DNA from: Silurus meridionalis
Taxonomy: Eukaryota; Chordata; Actinopteri; Siluriformes; Siluridae
Length of the DNA: 64,000 nucleotides
Direction: 5' to 3'
Assembly (NCBI RefSeq): GCF_014805685.1
Contig: NC_060893.1
Span: forward strand, 15,938,773 to 16,002,772
Shown: one piece after another, positions 1 through 34,174 of the stretch
Layout of the letters: each line of letters begins with the position of its first letter
Position numbering within the stretch: the first letter of the stretch is position 1
Notes under the pieces: generated by a model
Seen by the model: only the letters and a program-made list of their open reading frames with translations
Told to the model about the DNA's origin: nothing
The model's database searches: none
Translations under genes and position numbers: made by a program

Positions 1-75
1 TCAATATTCTCTCACTATATTCCTTACAAGAATCTGTAAGCACATTTCTTTTTCCTTTTCTTCGTGTGTGGGATT

Positions 76-78
<3 letters not shown>

Positions 79-106
<28 letters not shown>
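79..106. repeat. (CA)n microsatellite
   Basis: This is an uninterrupted CA dinucleotide run of about 14 units in intergenic DNA. Confidence 0.9.
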
Positions 107-109
<3 letters not shown>

Positions 110-115
110 TATCTA

Positions 116-309
116 CAGGTGCATCTCAATAAATTAGAATATGATTAAAAAGTTTATTTATTTGGGTAATTTGTTAAATGTGAGCCAAAATTAAAAGAAA
201 TAAACACTTGAAATATATCAGTCTGTGTGTGATGAATCTAATCTTCTTGTATTGAGTTACTAAAATAAATCAACTTTTTAATGCTAATCTAATTTATTGA
301 GATGCACAT
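116..309. mobile_element. Short inverted-repeat element (MITE)
   Basis: The left end reads GGTGCATCTCAATAAATTAG and the right end, near 287-307, carries its near-perfect reverse complement (CTAATTTATTGAGATGCAC). That gives terminal inverted repeats of about 20 bp around a roughly 190-bp AT-rich core with no coding capacity. The structure is that of a non-autonomous DNA transposon. I could not define a target-site duplication, so the superfamily is open. Confidence 0.65.
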
Positions 310-332
310 CCATCCATCCATCCATCCATCCA
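308..332. repeat. (CATC)n microsatellite
   Basis: About six units of a CATC tetranucleotide directly adjoin the right end of the preceding inverted-repeat element. Confidence 0.85.
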
Positions 333-2460
333 GGGTTATTAGAACAACTGGGATGTTGAAGAAGCACATACGAATCTTATAGTCCGGTGTGTTTGTGTAT
401 TTATTTTAATATTTAAAGATGCATATACTTGTTAGTTTGCATACTTAAATCGTAATTGTTTGTGGGGTTGAGGTGCCACATCCAAATTTCATATGGGAAT
501 GAAATACAGCGGGCAGCCAAAAGAAAAAATATTTTATATAAAAAAAGAAAAAACAAACAAACACGGCACAGCGTGTAATAGTGCCTGTAATTCTGCTTTT
601 CATAATAAAAGCACTTAATATAACAATCTGTCCAAAACACACTTTTAGATTAGCAAACAAAATAACATATTACAAAGTTAACATTTATTCTAGGTTGTGA
701 GAATCATTACCATTTCCGTTGTGAAAGTTTATTATTAAAAAAATAATAATCTGATGAACTGTAATAGATCAGATGTGCTGTCCTTGCAGAATCATGTTTC
801 AAATGAGAAATATAGTAGGCTGCCAACAAATTTGATTAATTGTTATTTACTTAGCTAGGTTAGGTTAATAATGTTGATAATTAGGGTGATAATAGGGTTA
901 GTTGGAAGCTCAAGTTGATTAGTTAACATTAGTGTAAAAACACTTTTTGTTAAATATTTCCTGTAATTGTTAAGTGCCTCTAGTTAATAAATGACTAAAC
1001 ATTACATTGGATGAATGAATGAATTAACTCATCAGTTCATTATAATAAAAACAGATCAAGGGGTGAGTTTAAACGTATTTTTGTTCTACTAGATAATCAA
1101 GTCAATTAAGTAGGATTTTATTGTCATTCCAAACATATACAGCACAAAACGAAACAACATTTCCCCAGGACCAAGAAGCTACATGGAAAAAAAAACAAAA
1201 ACAATTAATAACACAAAAAACTGAAGTACAGAAAACCATCAAGGAAAGTAGGTGTGTTAACACACGCCCCCTTTAAACTCACTGTTTTCTCTCCTGCCAT
1301 CTGGAAACAGGTACCAAACCACTCAGGCTCTCACCTGCAGTCTGTATAACAATTTCCTTCCACACCAATTAATGAACTAGACTGAGAAACACACATACAC
1401 ATAAATGAACAAACTAATTGACTGCACAAAATTGCGGTTTTGCACAAATTTATGCTTAAACGTTCAATGTTTACATGTAGAGTATTTATTATTATATGGA
1501 CAAATAATTTGCAATATCCTAAATCTGCAGTACTGGATGGTGTTGAAGTGTCACTGTGTTTACCATCTCACTGTCACAGAAAATATGTGATTCTTAAGTC
1601 TTGTGTTCTCTGTGTATACTTAGAACCTCTGCAGTATGATTCCACTTTTCATCCCATTTTTCTTCTTGTTATTGCATGGCTTTTGCACTGAGCTCTCTAC
1701 TTCATGGATTGGCTTTGCTGAACTGTTCCTAGGTCTGTACATGTACGGTGCCTTGTAATGGACTGGCAACCCATTCAAGGCTTTTGTGTTCCCTGTTACA
1801 GTTCCCAAGGTGTCTAATTCAATAATTAATTAATTACAAATACAACTTTTACATTTAAATCAGGCTGAAGTTTATCCCTTATAAGTTTATCTATTATCAG
1901 CAAGCCAGTGGTGAAACCTTGGGAGGAACCAGACTCAAAAGAGAACTTGTCCTCATCTGGGTGGCAATGAATGTCCATTCACTAAAGTCCAATCATTGTT
2001 GAACTTATTAAATGTTCAGTGATGGATACTTAAATGCAATAAAAATGTATGTCTATGGCAACTGCAGCCCTGAGACATTATAGCAGACTGTTTATATTCA
2101 TTATAATTAGAATCCAGAGGATGCTTTAATCCTCTCACGGGTGCTCTTGCTTGATGATAAATGACATAAAAATTTATATATCATTATCCAGATCTGGATT
2201 CTTCATAGACCTTTTTAATGCATTACTATTAATAATCAGACAAACAGATCTATAAACACACACAGGTGTATGAATGTATGTTTAGTGTATTGAGATCCAA
2301 ATTCAACTTTGCCATTGTCCACTGGACATTTACAAAGACAATCACATATCGTTGACCAGAAAATCAAATAGAAGAAAATATAAAAATCAAAGTATTTAGA
2401 GTTGAGTAGGTGAACACAGTAAGTGTTATGCAAGTAGAAATGCAGGCATTTTGAAATCTA
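333..2460. other. Intergenic region with degenerate dispersed repeats
   Basis: No credible exon is visible; the ORFs here are short, AT-rich and lack splice context. Around 1110-1380 a stretch beginning ATTGTCATTCCAAACATATAC looks like a common fish dispersed repeat. Around 1735-1800 there is a segment resembling the 3' tail of L2-type LINEs or their SINE partners (GGACTGGCAACCCATTCAAGG). Around 1905-2000 a fragment of the 'agcgcttttaacaatgaaca' family seen elsewhere in this window occurs (GGAACCAGACTCAAAAGAG). These family calls come from memory of similar sequences and are tentative. Confidence 0.4.
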
Positions 2461-2469
2461 TTGCAGTAG

Positions 2470-2667
2470 GCTGCCATTTTGGCGCATGACGTCATAATCC
2501 AGCGCCCGCCCTCTTCTGCCTCTCGCCGTGTAGACACAAACAGGAGAGAGAGGGAGCGAGAGAGAGGTGTGTGCAATTGTTTGTTATGATAATCGCCGCT
2601 GATTTACAGCATAACTGATGTAAAAGGGACTCCGAGGACTAAAGGAGGAAATTTATCCGCCATTAGA
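2470..2667 (+). promoter_or_regulatory. tbc1d9b: tbc1d9b promoter and 5' UTR
   Basis: Just upstream of the tbc1d9b start codon, AT-rich DNA gives way to a GC-richer block. It contains a perfect palindromic cAMP response element TGACGTCA at 2487-2494. A YY1-like GCCATTTT lies at about 2473-2480, and an Sp1-like GCGCCCGCCC lies at about 2502-2511. No TATA box is evident at a useful distance. The combination suits a TATA-less housekeeping promoter. The transcription start itself cannot be placed from sequence alone. Confidence 0.6.
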
Positions 2668-23960
<21,293 letters not shown>

Positions 23961-26175
23961 GGTTAAAGCTAACGGCTGCCACTAATGAAGGCACATTTAC
24001 TATTATTTAGAGATCTGACTCTAATTATAACTAGTGCATTAATGATCACACACTCATTCTCACCACTTTTAGATCATACAGCAAAGCCTATACGTCTGCA
24101 CTTTTGCTCATGTGGCCTTTGTCCTTCCAGGCTGAACAGTTGAACACTCTTTGCCTGCTGTTTGCATGTTACCTGTTGGTTTACTGCTCTTAAATCTAAA
24201 TCTAGCCCACAGTTGGTGCACTCATGTTTTTTGTAGACCAAGTTTATGTTGAGTTTTTATTTATCTTTGACTAGGCTATGTGGCATACAACCAGTTACTC
24301 GAGTTGTAGCCTGGCCTTATCTGAACATGCATATTCTTCAATTTTGAGTCTTATTGAAGGATCAGTATCACCTAAATTAGCGTGGGGAAAAAATGACCAG
24401 CACACTATATTATTTAGATCTGTAATATGAATTCAAAGCCTTTTATTTCTTTAGTATATCATACATTTCATATTTAGACTGTGGTTTTAAAATGAGAAGT
24501 GTTCTTTTTCAGAACCGCGTTTGCTGAAATCCACGTAGTTCAACCTTTTGGGTTTTTTTTTTTGTTGATGTTTTTTGTTTTTTATTTGTTTTTTTTTGTT
24601 TTTTTGTTTTTTTGTGAGAAGGAAGGGTACTGTTACACTTTACATTTTGCTGTATATTTGCATTTATTTCTCAGCTTTCTTATTCAAAGGATACTAAATT
24701 GACTTGTCAGTGTGGGGGAAAAGAAAAGGCTGAGGAATAAGAGACAAAATGTTTAGCTAATCTTAACTCTATAATTAGAGTCATCTTATTATTATTATGA
24801 TAACACTTATTTTAGTTAACTCTTACATTAGGACCCATATCCCAGATTTTAGTTCCGTTAAACTCACTTTGTTTTCTTAAAACATGTTCGCATGCCACGC
24901 AAGTACAATCAAAAATGGCTAAACTGATCTATATTCAACTTTTAGTGCCCTTGTTTCTCCACCCATGTCTAAATTAAGTTTTAAGCCAGTAAAATTAAGT
25001 AAGCCACTAAATTTGGCATTTGCTTTCCAGATGTGCAGTGATGCTGCTGAGCACTAGCTAAAAAGCTTCTTTTTTCTATATATTTTCTTCTATAAAATAT
25101 TTTATTGCTTATGTAATAATGGTTTTTACTGTCACCTTTCTCTACTTTTGTTTTTCTTCTTTTGTCCCCACAGCCTATAGCTAGCCCTTTATCATTTTAA
25201 TTGTTGTTTGTACAAAATTACTAGCTTTAAATAGACACCAGTGCAATTTACAAATGTCTTTTATATGCCAAAATGTAGGAATTAATTGCAATTACTAGTT
25301 CTTGGAAACGATAATTTATGTTAGAAGCCCTCTAATCCTTGTAGTTGAGGCTAACATAAACATTCCTGATGTCCATTTCATTCTCACTTTTAGATGAGTT
25401 CTGAAAGTGTGAACACCCGTTTTATTTCCAGCATTACTTACAAACCTGTCCGGTTTGTCACATGATAAACACTAATTTCTTCAAATCCCAACCTCTCCTC
25501 ATTTCTAACTATTCTTGTTGTGAAGAGACATCTCATTTCCAAGCATTTTTTATCTTACCTCTTGTTCAGTTATTAAGTCCTGTTGCATATCCATTCCTCA
25601 GGTATGTTGAGCTTTAATCAGTAGGCTGCTGAGAGAAATAAAGTGACAAGAGTACTCACATAATACTGGCTGTATTCTGTCAAAGTAGAATGATTCAGGA
25701 GGCAGTGATCGGTCAGATGCCATTTCATTACCCTGGCAAAGGAACCAAGTAAAAAAAAACAGCCTGCTCAAATTTGCAGGGAAAATATTTCATATAATCA
25801 ATATACTAAAATCATATAATTCTGCAAAGCATGTGTAAATGTACAGTCCCTACTGATCCCTACTGTTCCGTTGCTGTGCGTGTGATCTATAATGTAAATG
25901 GCTTTCGACACATTGAGTGAATGCCTCATAATAATTTTCATGCTTCACTGTGAAAGTAACCTGCACCATAGGCTTACAAATGCACATTCACCTGATTGTT
26001 TACTTCTTCGTCCTGGATTTCATGCAGACCGTTTTAATTTGCTTCAATATATTGTATAATATATTGCAGTCACAGTAATACATACAGTATTTAATCCATA
26101 CTACTAGTTCTTGCTCATTTAAACTGTTTTTAAAATGTTGTCATTGATCAGTACTGTATTATACTGTGTAATAAA
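23961..26175 (+). terminator. tbc1d9b: tbc1d9b 3' UTR with candidate poly(A) signals
   Basis: About 2.2 kb of non-coding, AT-rich sequence with many T-runs follows the TGA stop. An AATAAA in GAGAGAAATAAAGTG is at about 25636-25641. A cluster TAATAAATAAATAAAC is at 26169-26182. Either could be used, and the second places the transcript end about 90 bp from the opposing MORC poly(A) signal. The extent is inferred, not seen directly. Confidence 0.5.
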
Positions 26176-26261
26176 TAAATAAACAAGTTATGTGAAGTTA
26201 TGTGTTGACGTCCATATTGCGTTTTAAATATGTTTCTAAAAAAAATACAAATACTCAAGAC

Positions 26262-26267
26262 TTTATT
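26262..26267 (-). terminator. Candidate poly(A) signal of the MORC gene
   Basis: TTTATT on the plus strand is AATAAA on the minus strand, about 0.9 kb downstream of the MORC stop codon. No better placed signal was noted between them. Confidence 0.45.
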
Positions 26268-26717
26268 GCAAAACAAAAAATATATTAACGATAGGCAAAA
26301 AGAACGATCCGGCCAAAACAGCATCCACTGAGAATAAAAAAAAGTTTCCCCAAACCTAAAAGCAGCAAAGTACAAACTGTACTGTAAGCTATTGGTGGGA
26401 GTAAAACTAGTAACACGGATAGCTGGAGGTACACACACACAGTCAGCTTATAGGTCTAAACAAATCTGGAACATCATTCAAAATGTAATCGATATCAACA
26501 ATTTACAGTAAAATGTAGGCCCTGTAACATTTGGCAAACCTCTGGATCACGTTTAAATCTCACACTTGTTAACATAAAACACTGAAACAAACATTTAAAA
26601 TGTTAACCATGACACATTATTATTATTATTATTACATACAGTATATCAGTGCAGTATGTTTAAGAATTAATGCTGACATTAAAGAACTAGGTAGTATACA
26701 CATGACTTTGTAACAGG

Positions 26718-26885
26718 AACACGTTTCTTTAAAAGACTTTGCCGATCGGTCTGAGGACCAGATTTCTGAATGTAAACTGAAAAACTATACTGGGCCCAAA
26801 TTCTTTTGCAGGATCAAACATAATAACACAGGAGCGCATTGCTTATGCTTTTTGAATTGCTTCCCACTCTCTCAAAAATTAAGTG
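26718..26885 (-). repeat. Duplicated 5' part of MORC exon 16 plus its flanking intron, lying in the 3' UTR
   Basis: This segment matches 27643-27795 closely over about 150 bp in the same orientation, e.g. GACCAGATTTCTGAA, AAAAACTATACTGGGCCCAA and GCAGGATCAAACATAAT. It therefore copies the acceptor AG and the first roughly 50 nt of the coiled-coil exon, plus the end of intron 15. The acceptor is intact in the copy. A phase-0 reading from it opens KSGPQTDRQSLLKKRVPVTK and then stops within ten codons. Confidence 0.85.
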
Positions 26886-26894
26886 ATGTTTCAT

Positions 26895-27027
26895 CGGAAG
26901 GTCACAAGTTCAAATCCCACCACCACCAGGCTGCCAATGCTGGGCCTTTGAGCAAGGCCCTCAACCCTCCCCTGCTCAGTTGTAAGTCGCTCTGGATAAG
27001 GGCGTCTGCTAAATGCCATAAAATGTA
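26895..27027 (+). mobile_element. tRNA-derived SINE in the MORC 3' UTR
   Basis: It contains box B (AAGTTCAAATCCCACCACC) and the family tail TAAGTCGCTCTGGATAAGGG followed by CGTCTGCTAAATGCC. The tRNA-like head is truncated, with no clear box A. It lies next to the duplicated exon segment. Confidence 0.75.
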
Positions 27028-27173
27028 AAGAAACAATTGTTAACCCTTGTTATAGAACTGCAACAAGATCAGAGTTTTTTTTTTTTTTTTTGCCTATAAG
27101 CTCGCTTTGTGTGGAGCTCAGCTATAAGCGCTGCACTGAATTTAGTTCTTGTTGCACTATGCATTTGCATTTC

Positions 27174-30100
27174 TCAGAGGTTATTGGCCTGGATGATCTG
27201 CTGCAGGATGCTGTCCACATCACCAGTGTCATAGCTGATACCCTGCATATCCAAATTAGGCAAAATGGAAGAAAGGAGGGACACAACGTTCCTACGGATC
27301 GAGCGTAATCGATCCAGTACAGAACTGTGGAGAGAAAAAGATGTATATTTAATTTAGTTCTTTAATAAATAAAAACACTGCTTTTTAGTAAAACAAAGTC
27401 AACAAAAATACCTGTCCTGAATACTGGATGTATTGGCTGTTGTATTGGTGCTTTGTTCTTTCCTTTCTCGTGTCTCCTTCTCTGCTTGTTTCACTTTGCT
27501 CTGGAGTTCATCATTTTCCTTCTTCACTTTAGTCAGCTCTGTACATAGCGCTTGGTTTTGGCTTTGCAGTTTTGCCAGTGTCTTACTCCAGTGCAGGTCA
27601 TCTGCTGGGGTAACTGGTGCTTCCTGCTGGCTTCCAGGACTGACACATTTCTTTAAAAGACTTTGCTGATCTGTCTGAGGACCAGATTTCTGAAGGTAAA
27701 CAGAAAAACTATACTGGGCCCAAATTCTTATGCAGGATCAAACATAATGATATGATACTTATTGAATTGCTTCCCACTGTGTGGTCAAAAATGAATAGAT
27801 ATTTATCACGTTAGTGACTGTTAAACAGAAAACAGGAATGTATTCATAAATAAAATCTAATTAGTCATGTTATAATGAAATTGCCATTAGAAAAGCAGAT
27901 GTGATTGGTTATTTTAGCTGTATGCTGCTTTATTCAATGTATTTGTATATTTGTGTAGCAAATGTTACTATTTCTTCTATGCTATCTTAGGTTTTATTAA
28001 TATATATAATTCTGCTAAAGACATGTGAGCAAATCTCCAAAGAAACTGCTTCTTGCAAGTTTTTGTTTTCCTACCTACAGGTAAATGCAGTTTTTGTGTG
28101 ATGCACAAGTTACACACATATTAAAGTGTGTACTAAAAACTTGGGGTTGTAAGTAAATTCCCTTCTCACCTTAGATGTCATAGAAGCTGTTGAAACCCCT
28201 GAGTCTGTGTTTCCATCATGTACAGACCCTGATACCTCCCCGTCTGATAACTGACTCATCTGAACAACCGCTTCTCGTAGGCCAAGGATCCTCCTGAGGC
28301 GTTTGGCTTCGCGCTCCAGTTGGTCCAGTCTGCTAGTGAGCACAGACCGGTCAGGACTCTCGAGCCGGAGCAGAGGGCGCGACTGCCTGCTGGTACGGCT
28401 AAGAGGAGTAACCACCACTGTCTGAGCTGGGGGTAAAGGGTGAGACCATGCCATGGAGGGATGAGGTGTGATTGGATGAGGCCAGCTTGGGGGCCCAGAG
28501 GCAGGTTTTGGCTTGTCTTTAGTCTGTAAGCCTTGTGCCTCTTGCTGTTCCGAAGGACTCGGGTTAGCAGCGCTCTCTCTGTCAGGGCACACTGCCGTTT
28601 TTTTATCCTCTTCCTGAGCATTGTTCGTGGCCTTGTTGCTGTTTGTCTCCAACACTTCAAGAGATTTCTCTATTGCCGGTTCATCCAATTCTGTTGTAGT
28701 AGTTGATATCTCTTTTTCAGAGTCAGTGCATTTTGGTGATTTGCTGCTGGTTTCATTGTTCGTCCATGTTGGTTTTCTTTTGTTGCTAGAGACAAAAAAC
28801 ATGAATAATTTTTTTAAAATAATCATGTTAATCTGTAAAGCTATAATACATGGAATGGAATACTCCAGCACTTTTTAACCTAAACTCCATTCGCTGCATA
28901 TGTAGAGAATGTGCAATTACTATTCACAAGAAGATGGACATGTCGCTGTATTAAAAAAAAAGTTCCTTTACTATAAGTTCACACTTATAACAGAAATCTA
29001 TGGGCAGGTGTTGATTGTCACAACCCTTCATACTCTAACCACAGAAACTCTTGAAGGTGTTATTCCAACGTTAGGGCAGCAGAGTAAAAAAAACAATGCT
29101 GTGGAAAAACTCTCTTTCTTTAACCTTTTACCTAAAAGAAGAGACTCCTGAGTATTTACTTTTACGTATTTAGATTTACATTTAATATACAAATACCTTT
29201 AATTGAATAACCATTGAACATGCTATCAGAAATTTATGTTTCCATAAAATGTTAAATAAAACAAATTTAACAGTTAGCTTTGAAAACAGGTTTTCTGTTC
29301 CTTTCCCAAGTAAAGCAAAATATTGCAGATAGAGTGAACAGAGTTTAGTTTTGTGTGGAAAAAGGCTGGAACATTCCTTTAGGTATTATTCTATATGTGG
29401 GTATGTGTAGATGTAAACTGGTGGTTGATGTTTGAGATGTTGGTGTCAGACCGATGGGATTGCAAGGATGGGGTGGATTTTTCGTCTTTGTTCTCGGTCT
29501 CAGCTTCCATGAAAATAACAGTTTCATCCGGTGTTTCTGAAGTGGGCTCAGGTCCCTCTCTGCTCTCAGCAGGGGTTGAGTCTTTATCACGCTTACACAT
29601 AAACATACATAAATAAAAGTTAAAAAATACGTATTAACTCTGTAAGAGCACACTGAGAACATTCAACATAAAAAGGACATTTAAGCAAACACACATAACA
29701 CACCCACACACACACACAGTCTTTCTTTTCTTCTATGTATATACCTATAGTGAGTTGTGGTAACTCTTTTCGCATACGCTTGTCTAATTTTAAACTGTAC
29801 CAGAGAAAATGACTGACCAGCATAAAATAAACCAAAGTCCAAATATAGATCCTAACATGCAAACTGTTTTTCACTTTGTATTTTGCCATATCCAGTATGT
29901 GTGAGACTGTTCCTTACTTTTTACAAACAGCTCAAAAAACTTGCACAAACCTTTTTTTTTTTGCTTGCATATAGCAAAATTAAGAATTAATTAAGAAACT
30001 ATAAAAGTATATTTCACTGAAAATATATGGAAATTTACTTATTTACCTTTTAACCTAGCCTTTGCTGTCTTCCCCTCAAAGATCATGCTGAAAATCAGCT

Positions 30101-31016
30101 TAGCACAGTGATAAAACCACCTAGTCTAAAGTCTATAGCCCAGCCGAGTGTGATTTCCTCACATAGTGACTTCAAGACTAAGTATCAATTTGTTAAATAG
30201 TTACTTGCTACAGCAAAACTAATTTAAGCAGTGTTCATTGTTGGTTGTAGATATTAAAACCTATGACTGAGATACATACAAAAGTATCTTAGTTTAGGAA
30301 AATGTGTAGCTTTTAGACCTTCATATGATTGAATAATGTCATGATTAAACCATGTGAAGGGTTTTTCCAGGCTGTCACAAATATGCAAACTATGTCCTAA
30401 AAGACACACTTTCATTGTTTGCATTTGTGGAAGCAATCTGTTTCTGTTATAGATGCAATTCTACTACATAGGTTTCAGTTGATGAGTGAAATGCAGTCTG
30501 ATATATGAAGCACAACAGTAAAAATGTACAGGCTCGTGTTAGATTGACATTAATGTTCGATTCAACAGCGGACCATACATGTACCAAAAGGGGCAAGTGC
30601 TCCGAACTGAACCATCAGCAGGGTGTGGAAGGACGGCTCTGAGGCGGCGCAGCCAAGTGCAGCAAACATGAAGGCATGGCTTCTTTACAAGACACGTCTG
30701 GAGCACATGTCTGGCCGGGGTGGACAGTGAGGTGAAGAACCTTGGGCTCTCGGTTAATAGCAGCTCTCGCCCCTATTTCTCTCACTACAGGCAAAAGACG
30801 GCAGATGCGGGAGTGGAATTCCCGTCGGACCTTCACAACACCTCAAAAGTGAGGGAGGCTCCCATCGGCCCTGCGACAGAAAAGCCCTGACCCCTACGAG
30901 TCGGGACCTGGGGCATCAGAGCCCAGCAGGAACTTCTTATCTCACTCCGGTCACTCCTCACCCCCTTTCCCGGACACCAGAACATGTCTGTGTTCAGAGC
31001 GACAAGGCGGCAAGTC

Positions 31017-31091
<75 letters not shown>

Positions 31092-33021
31092 TCCCAGTTC
31101 TCACACTGTACATGCATTTCCCCTTTTCTGGGAGTTCACAAAGTACGCAATTATTTTACAGACAGATTGAAAGCAAAAGTCAGACTGCAGCGTTGTGTAC
31201 ATGTGTAGATGAGTCTAAATATTACTAGTGTAAAGCAAAGATAATTGGCTGAACTTTGGATGCTGTTACATACTGTACTGTAAAATGTGCTTAGACAACA
31301 GTAATTCAATTTAGGGATTCAGAGACTTGATGAAATTTACACAGATACTTTTTTTTAACAAAGAATCTGTAATAATCAGCCTGCACAACACCTCCTATAA
31401 ACGGTCAACATCAATGGTCAATTATCTTTTTTTAATAAATTTGTTTATTAAACTATACAACCTGACATACACTACATAACGATACTCTTTTTAATCCTCA
31501 AATACATGTTTATACAGTAGCACACTTGGACGCTTTAATCGGGTTTGTAATGAGGTATGTGTTTTTTTGAACAGTACAGTTCGAACAGTTCTGTCTATAA
31601 CAGGATTCAACGTTCTACTATTGCTTTTGCTTTTATTGTAGCAACTCATTAGGGGCTTAGATGGTAAATATTTCCCATAATCTAGGATTAATATTAAAGG
31701 CATTGTAAAAATGTTTAACAAAGTAAAATGTAATCATTGATGTGATTATCTTTTTGTTAACAGACAATAATGTAACATTTATATAAGAAGTCTTGGTCGT
31801 AAGCACTTTATCTTGCAAAGTTTGCTTAGCTTTGTAAATTTTCCCAGAACAGGAAAAGTCTTTGAGTCAGAGCAGTTTATGCAATACATTAAATAATAAA
31901 TAAAATATTGTAATTGTTGGCAAATATCTGTGGTATAAACAGAACAACACATTCCTCAGTGTATTTTTATACAAAAATGTATGCACTTCAAGTAGTGGGG
32001 TGATTAAATACACTTAAATAGTTAAATAATGAATTTGAATTCCAGTCAGTCCATCAAACATCAGATGCAGAGAATAGGGCCTGTATGGTGGGAGTCATTT
32101 TATGAATGCCAAATATTTATGTAATCACATTTTAATTTTGGGCTCTCGTCATATTACGTCTGTGTCTCACTTGTGTATTATTTTTCTCTACCTGAAAAAT
32201 AAGAGTACCTTCTACAGTGGGAAAATGTATCTCTGTTTCTACTTTGTTTTTACTTGAGCTATGTATTGGACTGTTTCTAGATGCCCTCACATGCCTTTTG
32301 ACTGAGTTATGAGATAGTGTGTGTATGTGGATGTGCAGCAAGGTCACGCAGAAACTGTTTTACTTTGTACATGATAGAGAATGCTTGAAGTTAATCAAAG
32401 TTTCTACAAAGCTTGAAGTTTATAAAGCTGCAACCAGAGCTCAGGGCTTCTTCTGTCTGTTTATGTTCTGAGAAGACACGGATGCCCACTTTCTGTAGAG
32501 ATTTTTCCACCACACTGCCACCTTTGCAACACTTCCAAAAAGCACCAATACCTCAGACATCAAAATGTTTTCCTTACTGGCTATTAGGGTTGTAACGGTA
32601 CACAAAATTCACAGTTCTGTATGTACCTCGGTTATTAAGTCATGGTTAGGTTCAATTTCAGTACGGTTAGAGGTAATAAATGCAAAACGTAAAATTCCTT
32701 GTTTTTTTAACCCCGTTTTTTATTATTATTATTATTAACTATTATTATTATTATTATTTGTCATAATTAACATTTGAACAGGTTACATTTTAAAATAACT
32801 TTAAGTAAAATGCCTACTTGGTTAAATAATATAAATCTTTTTATTTTATATTTTTTCTAAAAGTAAAATATCATAAATCAAATTAATTCCATGCACTTAT
32901 TATGAAAAATAATATATATAAATTAAGTAATTAATTAAATTGAATAAATAACATTCATTTATGGAAAAATGTGATTAAATAGTTTACATTTGTTAGACCC
33001 CATCTGCAGAATACAGATGTT

Positions 33022-33063
<42 letters not shown>

Positions 33064-34132
33064 ACATTTAATATAAAATTTTCAAAAGATATGTTCTACT
33101 TAACTGTTCCATTTATTTCAGCATACTTTTACAAATGTCTTAATTCCTTCCATTATTCATTCATTTACTCCCTTGATATGTGGAATTGTCAGGATTTTCT
33201 CCTTTTAAGAGAAATTCTTGAAGCTGGATATAAAACGTTAAGAATCCATAGTGCTAGCATTAGCCGCTAGCCACTTCCAAATCTTAATTCTGAGTGAGTT
33301 GCCACAGCGACACTGTGCTAACTCTAGTTTCTTTTTTATACCCCTGTCATTGCTGCATATGTTTTTAAGCTTAATGATCAAATAAAAATGCACTCAAAGT
33401 GCGAAGCTGAGATTAAACAAACGTGTACCATTACTCCCCTACTAACCAAAACATATTTGTACACTCCAGGTGTACAAGTGGAAGCTAGATTAAATGTATG
33501 CTTGAAGATATTGACTTTTTGGAAAGTAGAATACAGCAGTCTTGTTCCGCATTTATTTCTCTGTTTTTTGTTTGTGTATGTGTCTGTGTGCGTATGAAAG
33601 AGAGAAAAAAAAACAGAGGGTGTGGGTGTAAAAGAAAGAAAGTATGTGTTGTGTATTTGTTTTATCACCTGTTTGTGTGTATATTTGTGTGTATTTGTGT
33701 ATTCTCACCTCCACAGATTTTCCTCTTCGTTTGGTCCAGCCTTCCCTGTAAAGATAAACCGAACAAACAAAACCTTATTAAAGCTACCTGATCAGCTAAC
33801 TGATTTACATAGGGATTTCTTTGCATCTGAGTGTGTTCATAATCAGTTTTTAAGAGTACATATCAATTACTTTATGATATTTAAAGCAAATAACAAACCA
33901 CTGCCATAAAGGGACCAGACAGCTAAAGGTAGTCAAGCTACATAGACTTAACATGCTGTTAAACTCTGTGACAGTTTTATGATCTGCATGCAATTGAAAT
34001 GTATAAAATGACATGTGGTTTGTTTTCACACTGTTTCACAGTTAAATGCTCAGGATGTGGTCTAACAGTAATCAACCATGCCACAGTCTGACCAAGGCTT
34101 ACTTTGTCTCTCTTTTCAGACTGGTCTCTCTC

Positions 34133-34174
<42 letters not shown>

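Noticed and set aside
24499..24702. Phe-rich 67-codon ORF in the tbc1d9b 3' UTR
   Set aside because: It is a translation of T-runs with no conservation signal.
28621..28878. Plus-strand ORF opposite MORC exon 15
   Set aside because: It is antisense to a confirmed coding exon with no homology or splice support.
32132..32347. Possible extra MORC exon (minus strand, Ser/Lys-rich reading with an AG at its start)
   Set aside because: Neighbouring exons require phase 0 on both sides. The available acceptors put an in-frame stop into phase 0, and the residues show no similarity to MORC proteins.
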